Below are positions 5,809 to 12,725 of a DNA stretch of 12,725 bases, in pieces. The DNA comes from Bacteroidales bacterium UBA3382 (lineage in GTDB: Bacteria; Bacteroidota; Bacteroidia; Bacteroidales; UBA932): contig DEPW01000081.1 in the NCBI GenBank assembly GCA_002358965.1, positions 3,394 to 16,118 on the forward strand, in the 5' to 3' direction. Position 1 is the stretch's first letter; the number at the start of each line of letters is the position of its first letter. Below the pieces are notes generated by a model. That model searched no databases and was not told the DNA's origin. It saw nothing but the letters and a program-made list of their open reading frames with translations. Position numbers and translations under genes: made by a program.

Positions 5809-7587
5809 ATGAGCGAAGAGATTACTACCATCACCGATGTACAGCCTGAAGCTAAGAAAGAGCAGGAGTATGTCGATTATTCCGAAAGATCCCTTTCCGA
5901 GATCCTTGACATTTTCGCAGGAATGCTCGAAGCGGAGGATCATCATGATTTGTACAAGAATGCGGAACCTCTGAAAGCCGCATTTTATAAGAACCTTAAG
6001 AAAGAGAGAGCCGCCGCGAGGGCGTCCGAAGGTGATGATGGGAATCCGTCTTCCGAAGACGATGGCGAAGAAGCCGTAAGGCAATTGCCGTTGTCGGATG
6101 AAGAACGCCGTTTCAAAGAGTTGTATTCGCGCTACAAGGCCGACCGTGCCGAGTTCAATGCCAGGAATGAAAAAATCATGGAGGAAAATCTTGTCAGGAA
6201 ACTGGAAATCATAGACAAGATCAAGGCATTGATAGAGACCCTCAAGGAAAACGGGAATGTCAACCACGGTTTTTCCGAGTTCAGGGCTTTCCAGCAGGAA
6301 TGGCGCGAGACCGGTCCTATACCTAATTCGCGTTACAAAGATGTCTATGAGACATATCAGCATACGGTCGAGATGTTTTACGATCTGGTGAACATCGACA
6401 GGGTGTCCAGGGACATAGATTTTCAGAAAAACCTTGAGCAGAAGACCAGATTCTGCGAAATGGCCGAGAAGCTTGCGGAAAACAAGAATGTCGTCGAGGC
6501 TTTTCGCGAACTTCAAAAACTCCACGAGGAATGGAAAGAGTTCGGGCCGGTAGCCAAAGAGTACCGGGATTCGATCTGGGAAAGGTTCAAGGCTGCCACT
6601 TCCGTAATAAACAAGAAATACCAGGCTTATTTCGAAGAGCAGAAGGCGAGGTTCAAGGCAAACCTTGAAGAAAAGGCCAGACTTTGCGAAAAGGCCGAGG
6701 AGATTGAAAAGTCCGAAATACCATCGGCCAAAGAGTGGAACAGGCTGACCGTCGAAATAGAGAATCTCCAGAAAGAATGGAGGAAAATAGGCCCTGTGGC
6801 CAAGAAAGACAGCCAAAAGATCTACGACAGGTTCCGTGCAAGCTGCAACAGTTTCTTCGAGCGCAGGAAAGCCTACTATGAGACTTTCAAAGAGGAAATG
6901 CAGGAAAATCTCCGCAAAAAAGTCGCAATATGCGAGCAGGCAGAGGCTATGATGAACAGCGAAGAATGGAAAAAGACCACCGATGCCTTCGTCGAGCTTC
7001 AGAGGCAATGGAAGGAGATAGGACCTGTCTCCAGGAAGAAGTCGGAACAGCTCTGGAAACGCTTCAGGGCGGCTTGCGATACATTTTTCGAAAACAGGAA
7101 TGCCAACTCTGACGATCCTACCATCAACCTGTACCTCAATCTCAAATCCAAGAGGAACCTCATCAAAGACATCAAGGCGTATGTTCCGTCAGGCAACGAA
7201 GAGGAAGATCTCAATGCAATGCGCGATTTCGCTTCAAGGTGGAACGAGATAGGCTATGTCCCGATGAAGGAAAAGGAAAAGATAAACGCCTCTTACAAAG
7301 CGGCATTGGAGGAAAAATTCCAGTTTGCCGACAAGGAACTCAAGCGCTTCAGGCAGCAGAACCGCAAACAGGCGGCTCCGCTTTCGGAGAAAGAGCGCCT
7401 GATCCAGATATATGCGAAAAAAGAGTCTGAACTCGCGACTTACGAAAACAATATCGGATTCCTGTCCCAGTCTTCGGGTTCTTTGATGAAGCAACTCCAG
7501 GACCAGATAGAGGCCTCCAAGGCCGAGCTGGCTGAACTTGAAGCCAAGATTAAAGAACTCGAGAAAAAGGACAATCAGGAGGAGTAG
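5809..7587 (+). CDS. DUF349 five-repeat helical protein
   Basis: This 592-residue cytoplasmic protein is made of DUF349 repeats; I know of no assigned function for the family in this phylum. Five repeats are marked by the W-x-x-x-G core: WRETGP (W165), WKEFGP (W242), WRKIGP (W324), WKEIGP (W401) and WNEIGY (W478). Spacings are 77, 82, 77 and 77 residues. Most are followed by an I/L-W/Y-x-R/x-F helix (for example SIWERF, KIYDRF, QLWKRF), then charged helices rich in Glu and Lys. The N-terminal ~100 residues are acidic and include a low-complexity stretch with GDDG and SSEDDGEE (76-88). The last ~60 residues look like a coiled coil (QLQDQIEASKAELAELEAKI). It starts 30 bases after a -7 promoter element and ends 3 bases before yidC, so it is the first gene of that operon. 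No signal peptide or membrane segment is visible. Confidence 0.88.
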   Translation: MSEEITTITDVQPEAKKEQEYVDYSERSLSEILDIFAGMLEAEDHHDLYKNAEPLKAAFYKNLKKERAAARASEGDDGNPSSEDDGEEAVRQLPLSDEERRFKELYSRYKADRAEFNARNEKIMEENLVRKLEIIDKIKALIETLKENGNVNHGFSEFRAFQQEWRETGPIPNSRYKDVYETYQHTVEMFYDLVNIDRVSRDIDFQKNLEQKTRFCEMAEKLAENKNVVEAFRELQKLHEEWKEFGPVAKEYRDSIWERFKAATSVINKKYQAYFEEQKARFKANLEEKARLCEKAEEIEKSEIPSAKEWNRLTVEIENLQKEWRKIGPVAKKDSQKIYDRFRASCNSFFERRKAYYETFKEEMQENLRKKVAICEQAEAMMNSEEWKKTTDAFVELQRQWKEIGPVSRKKSEQLWKRFRAACDTFFENRNANSDDPTINLYLNLKSKRNLIKDIKAYVPSGNEEEDLNAMRDFASRWNEIGYVPMKEKEKINASYKAALEEKFQFADKELKRFRQQNRKQAAPLSEKERLIQIYAKKESELATYENNIGFLSQSSGSLMKQLQDQIEASKAELAELEAKIKELEKKDNQEE

Positions 7588-7590
7588 CAG

Positions 7591-9477
7591 ATGAACAAAA
7601 GTTCTGTGATAGGATTTGCCCTCATTGGCATAATCCTACTGGGATTCAGTTGGTACAATTCCGTACAGTACGACAAGAGACAGCGTGAGGCTTTTATAGC
7701 CGATTCGATAGCGGCGGCGAACCTTGCAGAACGGCAGGCCGCATATATGGCCGAGGCCGACAGCGCGGCCTCGCTTGAAGGCCGGCCGTCCGAAGATGTA
7801 AAGGCGTCAGCCCCGGTCTCCATATACAAGGACTCGCTGATGGAAGCGGCATATAGGAAGACCGCCGAGCATGTAACTATCGAAAACGATGTGCTGTCCG
7901 TGGATTTCACGACAAAGGGAGCGCAGATGTACAGCGCCCTTATAAAGCCGTTTTTCAAATATGACAGTACTGCGCTGTATTTCATCCGCCCTGGAAAAAG
8001 CAGCTACAGCGTGAGCTTCTTCACCGATCAGAACATATCCACCGAAGAACTCGTTTTCGACATAGCGGACAAGACGGATACTTCCGTTACCATGCGCCTT
8101 AATTTCAGGGACGGGGGCTACCTCGAACAGAAATACTGGCTCGAACCGGAAAGTTTCGTGGTGAAAAACAATATGGCCCTTGTCGGAATGGACGGCATCA
8201 TAGCAAGGAATGTGACCGCTCTGGATATCGATTGGGGCATGGAAGTCCCGAGGATAGAGAAGGATTACAAGACCGAGCGCCAGTATTCGAGGATGGATTA
8301 CAAATACCCGGGCGACAGCAAAATCGAAAAGCTCGGCAAGAACGGCAAGGATGTCGTTGACGAAGGTGTCAGCACAAGGATTTCCTGGTTCACTTTCCAG
8401 CAGCACTTCTTCTCGGCTTTCATGTCTGCGCAAGACGACTTCAACAGCGGAGAGTTTTCGATGGTATTCCATGAAGAAAACGATCCCGAAGGTACGCTTA
8501 TGACCTGCGTGGCCAGCGTCGCCGTAGATTATGAGCCGGGGCAGAGGGTGGACTATCCTTTCGATTTCTACATAGGCCCGAACCATTATCAGACCCTGAA
8601 GTCGAGCGGCGACGGTTTTGAAAACATCGTCCAGCTCGGAGGCTGGCTTGCGAGCAAGATAAACAAATGGGTGATCATACCGTTCTTCAACTGGCTTCAC
8701 AAGTATATAGCCAATTTCGGAATCATCATCCTGCTCATGACCCTTTGCATCAAGCTTGTCTTGTCTCCTTTGACATTCAAGTCCTATTCGTCGTCGGCCA
8801 AGATGAGTGTCATCAAGCCGGAGGTCGACAAATTGAATCAAAAATATCCTAAGCCTGAAGACGCGATGAAGAAGCAGCAGGCGATGATGGAACTGTACAA
8901 GCGGGCGGGTATCAGTCCTATGGGAGGCTGTCTGCCGATGCTGCTCCAGCTTCCTATACTTTATGCGATGTTCCGCTTTTTCCCGACATCTTTCGAGTTG
9001 CGCCAGCAGGGCTTCCTTTGGGTGGATGACCTGAGTACCTACGATTCGATCTGGAATTTCGGTTTCAGGATTCCTTTGCTGGGCGACCACCTTTCGCTGT
9101 TGTCGCTTCTGATGGCCATTTCGATGTTCCTTTATTCGAAGATCAATTCGGCCCAGATGTCTACCGATCCGAGCATGAAGGGTATGCGTTTCATGACTTT
9201 GTGGCTGATGCCTATCATGATGTTCTTCTTCTGTAACAATCTTTCCAGCGGTCTGAGCTACTATTATATGCTGTCCAACATCATTACGATATTCCAGACC
9301 TGGGTGATCAAGAAGTTCTTCATCGATGAGAAGAAGATTTACGCAAGGCTTGAGGCCAATGCTGCAATGCCGGTGAAGAAGTCGAAGTTCATGCAGCGCC
9401 TCGAGGCCGCACAGAAAGCTCAGGAGCAGGCAATGCGCCAGCAAGTGAAAGAGCAGAGCAAAAAGATGAGAAGATAA
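7591..9477 (+). CDS. yidC: Membrane protein insertase YidC
   Basis: YidC (628 residues) inserts and folds inner-membrane proteins, alone or with SecYEG. The order is: a first membrane helix (residues 6-22), a large periplasmic beta-domain (about 90-345), then the conserved five-helix core (about 360-575). The core includes NFGIIILLMTLCIKLVLSPLTF, then a cytoplasmic hairpin with AMKKQQAMMELYKRAGISPMGGCLPMLLQLP (425-455). Lys388 occupies the place of the hydrophilic-groove Arg of E. coli YidC, a substitution I associate with Bacteroidota. The tail (581-628) is strongly basic, with 14 Lys/Arg against 4 Glu, which suggests ribosome contact (inference). AGGAGG lies 8 bases before the ATG, but this falls in DUF349 codons and Bacteroidota rely little on Shine-Dalgarno pairing. 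The stop overlaps the next ATG by one base (TAATG). Confidence 0.97.
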   Translation: MNKSSVIGFALIGIILLGFSWYNSVQYDKRQREAFIADSIAAANLAERQAAYMAEADSAASLEGRPSEDVKASAPVSIYKDSLMEAAYRKTAEHVTIENDVLSVDFTTKGAQMYSALIKPFFKYDSTALYFIRPGKSSYSVSFFTDQNISTEELVFDIADKTDTSVTMRLNFRDGGYLEQKYWLEPESFVVKNNMALVGMDGIIARNVTALDIDWGMEVPRIEKDYKTERQYSRMDYKYPGDSKIEKLGKNGKDVVDEGVSTRISWFTFQQHFFSAFMSAQDDFNSGEFSMVFHEENDPEGTLMTCVASVAVDYEPGQRVDYPFDFYIGPNHYQTLKSSGDGFENIVQLGGWLASKINKWVIIPFFNWLHKYIANFGIIILLMTLCIKLVLSPLTFKSYSSSAKMSVIKPEVDKLNQKYPKPEDAMKKQQAMMELYKRAGISPMGGCLPMLLQLPILYAMFRFFPTSFELRQQGFLWVDDLSTYDSIWNFGFRIPLLGDHLSLLSLLMAISMFLYSKINSAQMSTDPSMKGMRFMTLWLMPIMMFFFCNNLSSGLSYYYMLSNIITIFQTWVIKKFFIDEKKIYARLEANAAMPVKKSKFMQRLEAAQKAQEQAMRQQVKEQSKKMRR

Positions 9478-10154
9478 TGGGCATAGCAGCGGAAATAACG
9501 AAATTGCATAGCGAACTGCCATCAACTGTAAAGTTGGTGGCGGTTTCCAAATTCCACCCGGCATCGGCCGTAATGGAAGCATACAATGCCGGTCAGAGAG
9601 TTTTCGGAGAGAACCGTCCGCAGGAGTTGGCGGCAAAAGCCAAAGAGCTTCCCCGGGATATCGAATGGCATTTCATAGGCCATTTGCAGACAAACAAACT
9701 GAAGATGGTGCTGCCCTATGCGACGCTTGTCGAATCTGTGGATTCCCTGCATCTGTTGGAAGCGATAGACCGCTGGGGAGGGGACAACGGGAAAGTCATT
9801 GATGTGCTTTTGGAATATCATGTGGCTGCGGAGGAGACAAAACAGGGTTTCGCTGCGGATGAAATCCGTGACATACTCTTTTCCCCGGAGCCTTTTTCCA
9901 ATATCCGTTTCAGAGGGCTTATGGGAATGGCGACGCTTACATCTGACGAGCATGTCATCGAGAGCGATTTCGGACATATAGTTTCGCTTTTTGATGAGCT
10001 TTCAGCAAGGGCGGGAGAGTCTCCGAAATTGACAAAAGAGTTCAACCTCAAGTCTTTCGGCATGACGCACGATTACCGGATTGCCGTCCGCATGGGAGCG
10101 AACATAGTAAGGATAGGCACTCTCATTTTCGGGTCGCGGCCCGTGAAGATTTAA
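9477..10154 (+). CDS. YggS-family PLP homeostasis protein (PLPBP)
   Basis: This 225-residue protein of the YggS/PROSC family has a single-domain TIM barrel like the N-terminal part of alanine racemase. It binds pyridoxal phosphate and affects B6 and amino-acid homeostasis, with no known enzymatic activity. The PLP lysine is Lys25 in VAVSKFHP (21-28). Other family motifs are FGENRPQE (43-50), HFIGHLQTNK (65-74), FRGLMGMATL (145-154), the phosphate-loop region FGMTHDY (194-200) and GANIVRIGTLIFG (207-219). Length is typical. It overlaps yidC by one base and ends the DUF349-yidC-yggS run. The same window encodes PdxB, which makes a PLP precursor, but in a separate transcription unit. The 47-base gap to the convergent lpxB holds only a weak G/C stem and no clear terminator. 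Confidence 0.94.
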   Translation: MGIAAEITKLHSELPSTVKLVAVSKFHPASAVMEAYNAGQRVFGENRPQELAAKAKELPRDIEWHFIGHLQTNKLKMVLPYATLVESVDSLHLLEAIDRWGGDNGKVIDVLLEYHVAAEETKQGFAADEIRDILFSPEPFSNIRFRGLMGMATLTSDEHVIESDFGHIVSLFDELSARAGESPKLTKEFNLKSFGMTHDYRIAVRMGANIVRIGTLIFGSRPVKI

Positions 10155-10201
10155 ATGCCCGGAGCCGCAACCGCGCACATCGGACCCCTGTTTCCTGGGG
10201 G

Positions 10202-11353
10202 CTACCGCATTCCAAGTTCCCTTATCATGGCCTTGGCGACGGCTTCGGATGCCCCGCCGCCTCCGAGCAGTTTCCTGATGGAGGCGTAGCCTTCAAGCAT
10301 CCCGTCCCTGTACCGCCTGTCTTCAATGAGCCTTCTGATTTCGGTTACGAGCGCGTCCGCATTGCATTCGTCCTGTATGAGTTCCCGGAAAACGAGCCTG
10401 TCGGCAATGAGGTTGCCCAGGCTGATGAACTTGGCTTTGACTATCATCCGTCCTATCCAGTATGTCAGGCGGTTTCCCAGGATGTATCCTACGACCTGGG
10501 GAGTGCCGAGCAGGGCGGCTTCGAGAGATGCGGTGCCTGAATTGATGACGGCGGCCTTCGCGTTCTTTACTATCGATTGCGTCTGGCCGAACAGCACCTT
10601 GATGTATGATTCCCTGCCGAGGTACGGAGCATAGTCTTCCATGCTGCGCGAAGGGGCCCCGGCTATGATGAAACCGTAGTCCGAATATTCGGGAAGGGAA
10701 CGCATTTTCCTTGCAAATTCCGTCAGGACAGGCATCATTGTGTCTATCTCGCCTTTGCGCGAACCGGCAAGCATGGCTATGTACGGCTTGTCCTGCAGGC
10801 AGTTGCGGGCAAGGAAATCCGTGCGGCTTTCAGTCATCGCCTCCGAATCTTCGATGGCATCCACGAGAGGATTGCCGCAGTAGACGGCATCGATGCCTTT
10901 GGATGCGAAATAGGGTATTTCAAACGGGAACACGATGAAAAGCCGGTCGACATGTCTTTTCAGCTTCTTTATCCTCCCTTCGCGGGAAGCCCACACTTTC
11001 GGGGCTATGTAGTAAAATGTCCGTATGCCATGTCCGTGTGCGAACTTGGCAATCCTGAAATTGAATCCGGGGTAGTCTATCAGTATGACCGCATCGGGAC
11101 CCCAGGCAAGCATGTCCTTCTTGCAGAATCTCAGATTGTGCAGCAGCTTGCCGGCCTTTGCCAGTATTTCCGCAAACCCCATCATCGCCCCTTCTTTGTA
11201 ATGGACGACCGGGCTGCTTCCGGAGGCGGATGCCATCAAATCCCCGCCCCAGAAGCGTATCTCGCATTGCGGGTCTTCCTTTTTCAGGCCTTTGATCAGG
11301 TTGGAGCCGTGCAAATCGCCCGAAGCCTCGCCGGCTATGATGTAATATTTCAT
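10202..11353 (-). CDS. lpxB: Lipid-A-disaccharide synthase
   Basis: LpxB (383 residues, glycosyltransferase family 19) condenses UDP-2,3-diacylglucosamine with lipid X to form the tetra-acylated disaccharide of lipid A, at the inner face of the cytoplasmic membrane. Diagnostic motifs are GEASGD (8-13), LIDYPGFNFRIA (91-102), IAPKVWASREGRIKKL (116-131), FPFEIPYF (142-149), YCGNPLVD (158-165), LAGSRKGEI (195-203) and INSGTASLEAALLGTPQVV (270-288). Length matches the family. The start follows the surE stop by 12 bases, so the two are one minus-strand operon with surE first. The presence of lpxB means the host makes lipid A, as expected for a Gram-negative Bacteroidota. No sign of truncation or unusual composition. 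Confidence 0.97.
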   Translation of the reverse strand: MKYYIIAGEASGDLHGSNLIKGLKKEDPQCEIRFWGGDLMASASGSSPVVHYKEGAMMGFAEILAKAGKLLHNLRFCKKDMLAWGPDAVILIDYPGFNFRIAKFAHGHGIRTFYYIAPKVWASREGRIKKLKRHVDRLFIVFPFEIPYFASKGIDAVYCGNPLVDAIEDSEAMTESRTDFLARNCLQDKPYIAMLAGSRKGEIDTMMPVLTEFARKMRSLPEYSDYGFIIAGAPSRSMEDYAPYLGRESYIKVLFGQTQSIVKNAKAAVINSGTASLEAALLGTPQVVGYILGNRLTYWIGRMIVKAKFISLGNLIADRLVFRELIQDECNADALVTEIRRLIEDRRYRDGMLEGYASIRKLLGGGGASEAVAKAMIRELGMR

Positions 11354-11365
11354 CCGATGAGCCGT

Positions 11366-12163
11366 TTAAAGGTTCCAAAGGTCGGTGAGCCTCTTCATCT
11401 CCTGGTAATCGGTATAGTCCACCGAATGCGGCACTATGGTGACATATCCCCTTGACATCAGCCTGTTGTCCGCGGTCGGCAGGTTCTCGGACGAATCTTC
11501 GTAATCTCCCAGCATCCTGTAAGCCTGCATCCCTTCTTCAGGCGGGACGGCCGTGCACTCTTCCGCAGACAAAGGTATGAATTCCTTTATCCAGATTCCG
11601 GCTCCCTGTGATGCCATTATGCAGCCTTTGATGTTGTCGTAAGGGATGTCGGGAAAGTTGATGTTAAGGTAGATGCCCGGTTTGGGCGGATATTCGAGTA
11701 TGTGCTCTATGAGGAATGGAAGTATCTTGCGCACCCCTGTCAGGTCGACATCCTGGCTGTGGTTCTCGATAGAGACTCCCAGGGACACTATGCCGTGCAG
11801 CGCTCCTTCTGCGGCCGCTCCGAGCGTTCCCGAATAAATTACGGAGGCTGATGCGTTCGAACCGTGATTGATGCCCGATACGATCATGTCGGGATATCTG
11901 TTCGGAAAGAACTGCATTAATCCGAATTTGATGCATGAGGCCGGAGTGGCTGTGAGTTTGCCTGCCCGGAAACCTTCTTCCCGGCGGATCTCTTTGTAAA
12001 ACAGCTCTTGTCCCAGCGATACGGCAGCCGACATTCCGGATTGCGGGTATGCCGGGGCGACGAGAGTGATGTTTCCGAAAGGACGGAGGATTTCGGCCAG
12101 CGTGTGCAGCCCCTTGGATTCGATTCCGTCGTCGTTGGTGATGAGTATTTCGATTTTTCCCAT
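11366..12163 (-). CDS. surE: 5'/3'-nucleotidase SurE
   Basis: SurE (265 residues) is a divalent-metal-dependent phosphatase that removes 5' or 3' phosphate from nucleoside monophosphates and was first linked to stationary-phase survival. The acidic metal site is visible: Asp11 and Asp12 in ITNDDGIES, Ser42 in APAYPQSGMSAAVS, and Asn99 in VSGINHGSNASASVIYSGTL (95-114). The following AAAEGALHG helix (116-124) is also typical. The C-terminal part after about residue 185 is more variable in the family. The ATG at 12163 gives the expected MGKIEILITNDDG start. It heads a two-gene unit with lpxB and is divergent from gap. A functional link between SurE and lipid A synthesis is not established; adjacency is all the window shows. 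Confidence 0.95.
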   Translation of the reverse strand: MGKIEILITNDDGIESKGLHTLAEILRPFGNITLVAPAYPQSGMSAAVSLGQELFYKEIRREEGFRAGKLTATPASCIKFGLMQFFPNRYPDMIVSGINHGSNASASVIYSGTLGAAAEGALHGIVSLGVSIENHSQDVDLTGVRKILPFLIEHILEYPPKPGIYLNINFPDIPYDNIKGCIMASQGAGIWIKEFIPLSAEECTAVPPEEGMQAYRMLGDYEDSSENLPTADNRLMSRGYVTIVPHSVDYTDYQEMKRLTDLWNL

Positions 12164-12180
12164 AAAATAAAAATTCGTGA

Positions 12181-12188
12181 CAAATATA
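12181..12188 (-). promoter_or_regulatory. Putative -7 promoter element for surE-lpxB
   Basis: On the minus strand this reads TATATTTG followed by T, an exact TAnnTTTG(Y) match. It lies 17 bases upstream of the surE ATG, giving a very short predicted leader of about 11 bases. A partial -33 box (TTTA) is present at about 21 bases spacing. Confidence 0.5.
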
Positions 12189-12209
12189 GGGAATTTTCTC
12201 CGTTTTGAT

Positions 12210-12217
12210 TAAATTTG
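12210..12217 (+). promoter_or_regulatory. Putative -7 promoter element for gap
   Basis: TAAATTTG followed by C matches the Bacteroidota -7 consensus TAnnTTTG(Y). It lies 44 bases before the chosen gap ATG, giving a leader of about 38 bases that is A/T-rich, as is common for highly expressed genes in this phylum. It faces away from the surE element 21 bases to the left. The -33 region shows no good match. Confidence 0.5.
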
Positions 12218-12261
12218 CATCGTATTAGAAAATAATGTTTAACCAAATAAATCTTAATGGA

Positions 12262-12725
<464 letters not shown>

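Noticed and set aside
5730..5834. Upstream extension of trmD by 35 codons
   Set aside because: It would cross the promoter region and the start of the divergent DUF349 gene. The ATG at 5729 gives the canonical TrmD N-terminus.
7577..7582. AGGAGG before yidC as evidence for strong Shine-Dalgarno initiation
   Set aside because: It is made by the DUF349 codons Gln-Glu-Glu, and ribosomes of this phylum make little use of such sites, so it may be incidental.
7807..9636. A 609-codon open frame on the minus strand opposite yidC
   Set aside because: It is a shadow of yidC and the start of yggS. The encoded residues are rich in His, Arg and Leu with no recognisable domain, while the plus-strand frames match known families.
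10155..10201. CCCC/GGGG stem between the convergent yggS and lpxB genes as a terminator
   Set aside because: Only about 4 bp with an 8-base loop and no T-run on either strand; too weak to call.
12235..12261. Earlier in-frame ATG for gap
   Set aside because: It adds nine residues not expected for the family and lies about 11 bases from the predicted transcript start; MEKIKVGINGFG is the standard N-terminus.

Overview
The window looks like housekeeping chromosome from a Bacteroidota bacterium, most likely order Bacteroidales. Three things point there. Several genes belong to families typical of that phylum: a DUF4301 protein, a lipoprotein resembling the radical-SAM-associated family, a long YidC with a Lys in its groove, and a DUF349 repeat protein. 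Base composition is near-balanced, with frequent AGG (Arg) and ATA (Ile) codons. All four divergent gene starts carry the Bacteroidota-type -7 promoter element TAnnTTTG. Genus cannot be determined from the sequence. No tRNA, rRNA, insertion sequence, integrase, phage gene or CRISPR array was seen, and no gene-free stretch exceeds about 100 bases.

Layout. (1) 1-3187, plus strand: a tightly packed run of recF (3' end only), a DUF721/DciA-like gene, pdxB and a DUF4301 gene, with gaps or overlaps of +7, -4 and -8 bases. It joins replication/repair genes to the first dedicated steps of vitamin B6 synthesis and to an uncharacterised protein that I read as a UDPGP-like nucleotidyltransferase. (2) 3212-5028, plus strand: a small lipoprotein gene followed by ffh, the protein subunit of the signal recognition particle. 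(3) 5037-5729, minus strand: trmD, converging on ffh with only 8 bases between the stop codons. (4) 5809-10154, plus strand: an operon of a five-repeat DUF349 protein, yidC and a yggS-family PLP-binding protein, with a 3-base gap and then a 1-base overlap. (5) 10202-12163, minus strand: surE then lpxB, 12 bases apart, converging on yggS. (6) From 12262, plus strand: gap (glyceraldehyde-3-phosphate dehydrogenase), cut by the window edge just after its catalytic Cys codon.

Themes. Ffh and YidC both act in co-translational membrane targeting and insertion. LpxB and the lipoprotein belong to envelope biogenesis. PdxB makes PLP precursors and the YggS protein buffers PLP. Two divergent intergenic regions (trmD/DUF349 and surE/gap) hold back-to-back -7 elements close enough that polymerase binding should overlap.

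I found no evidence of a novel defence, mobile or biosynthetic system. The best lead is the DUF4301 protein, whose motifs suggest an uncharacterised nucleotidyltransferase. Next are an apparently orphan radical-SAM-type lipoprotein and the DUF349 repeat protein coupled to yidC.
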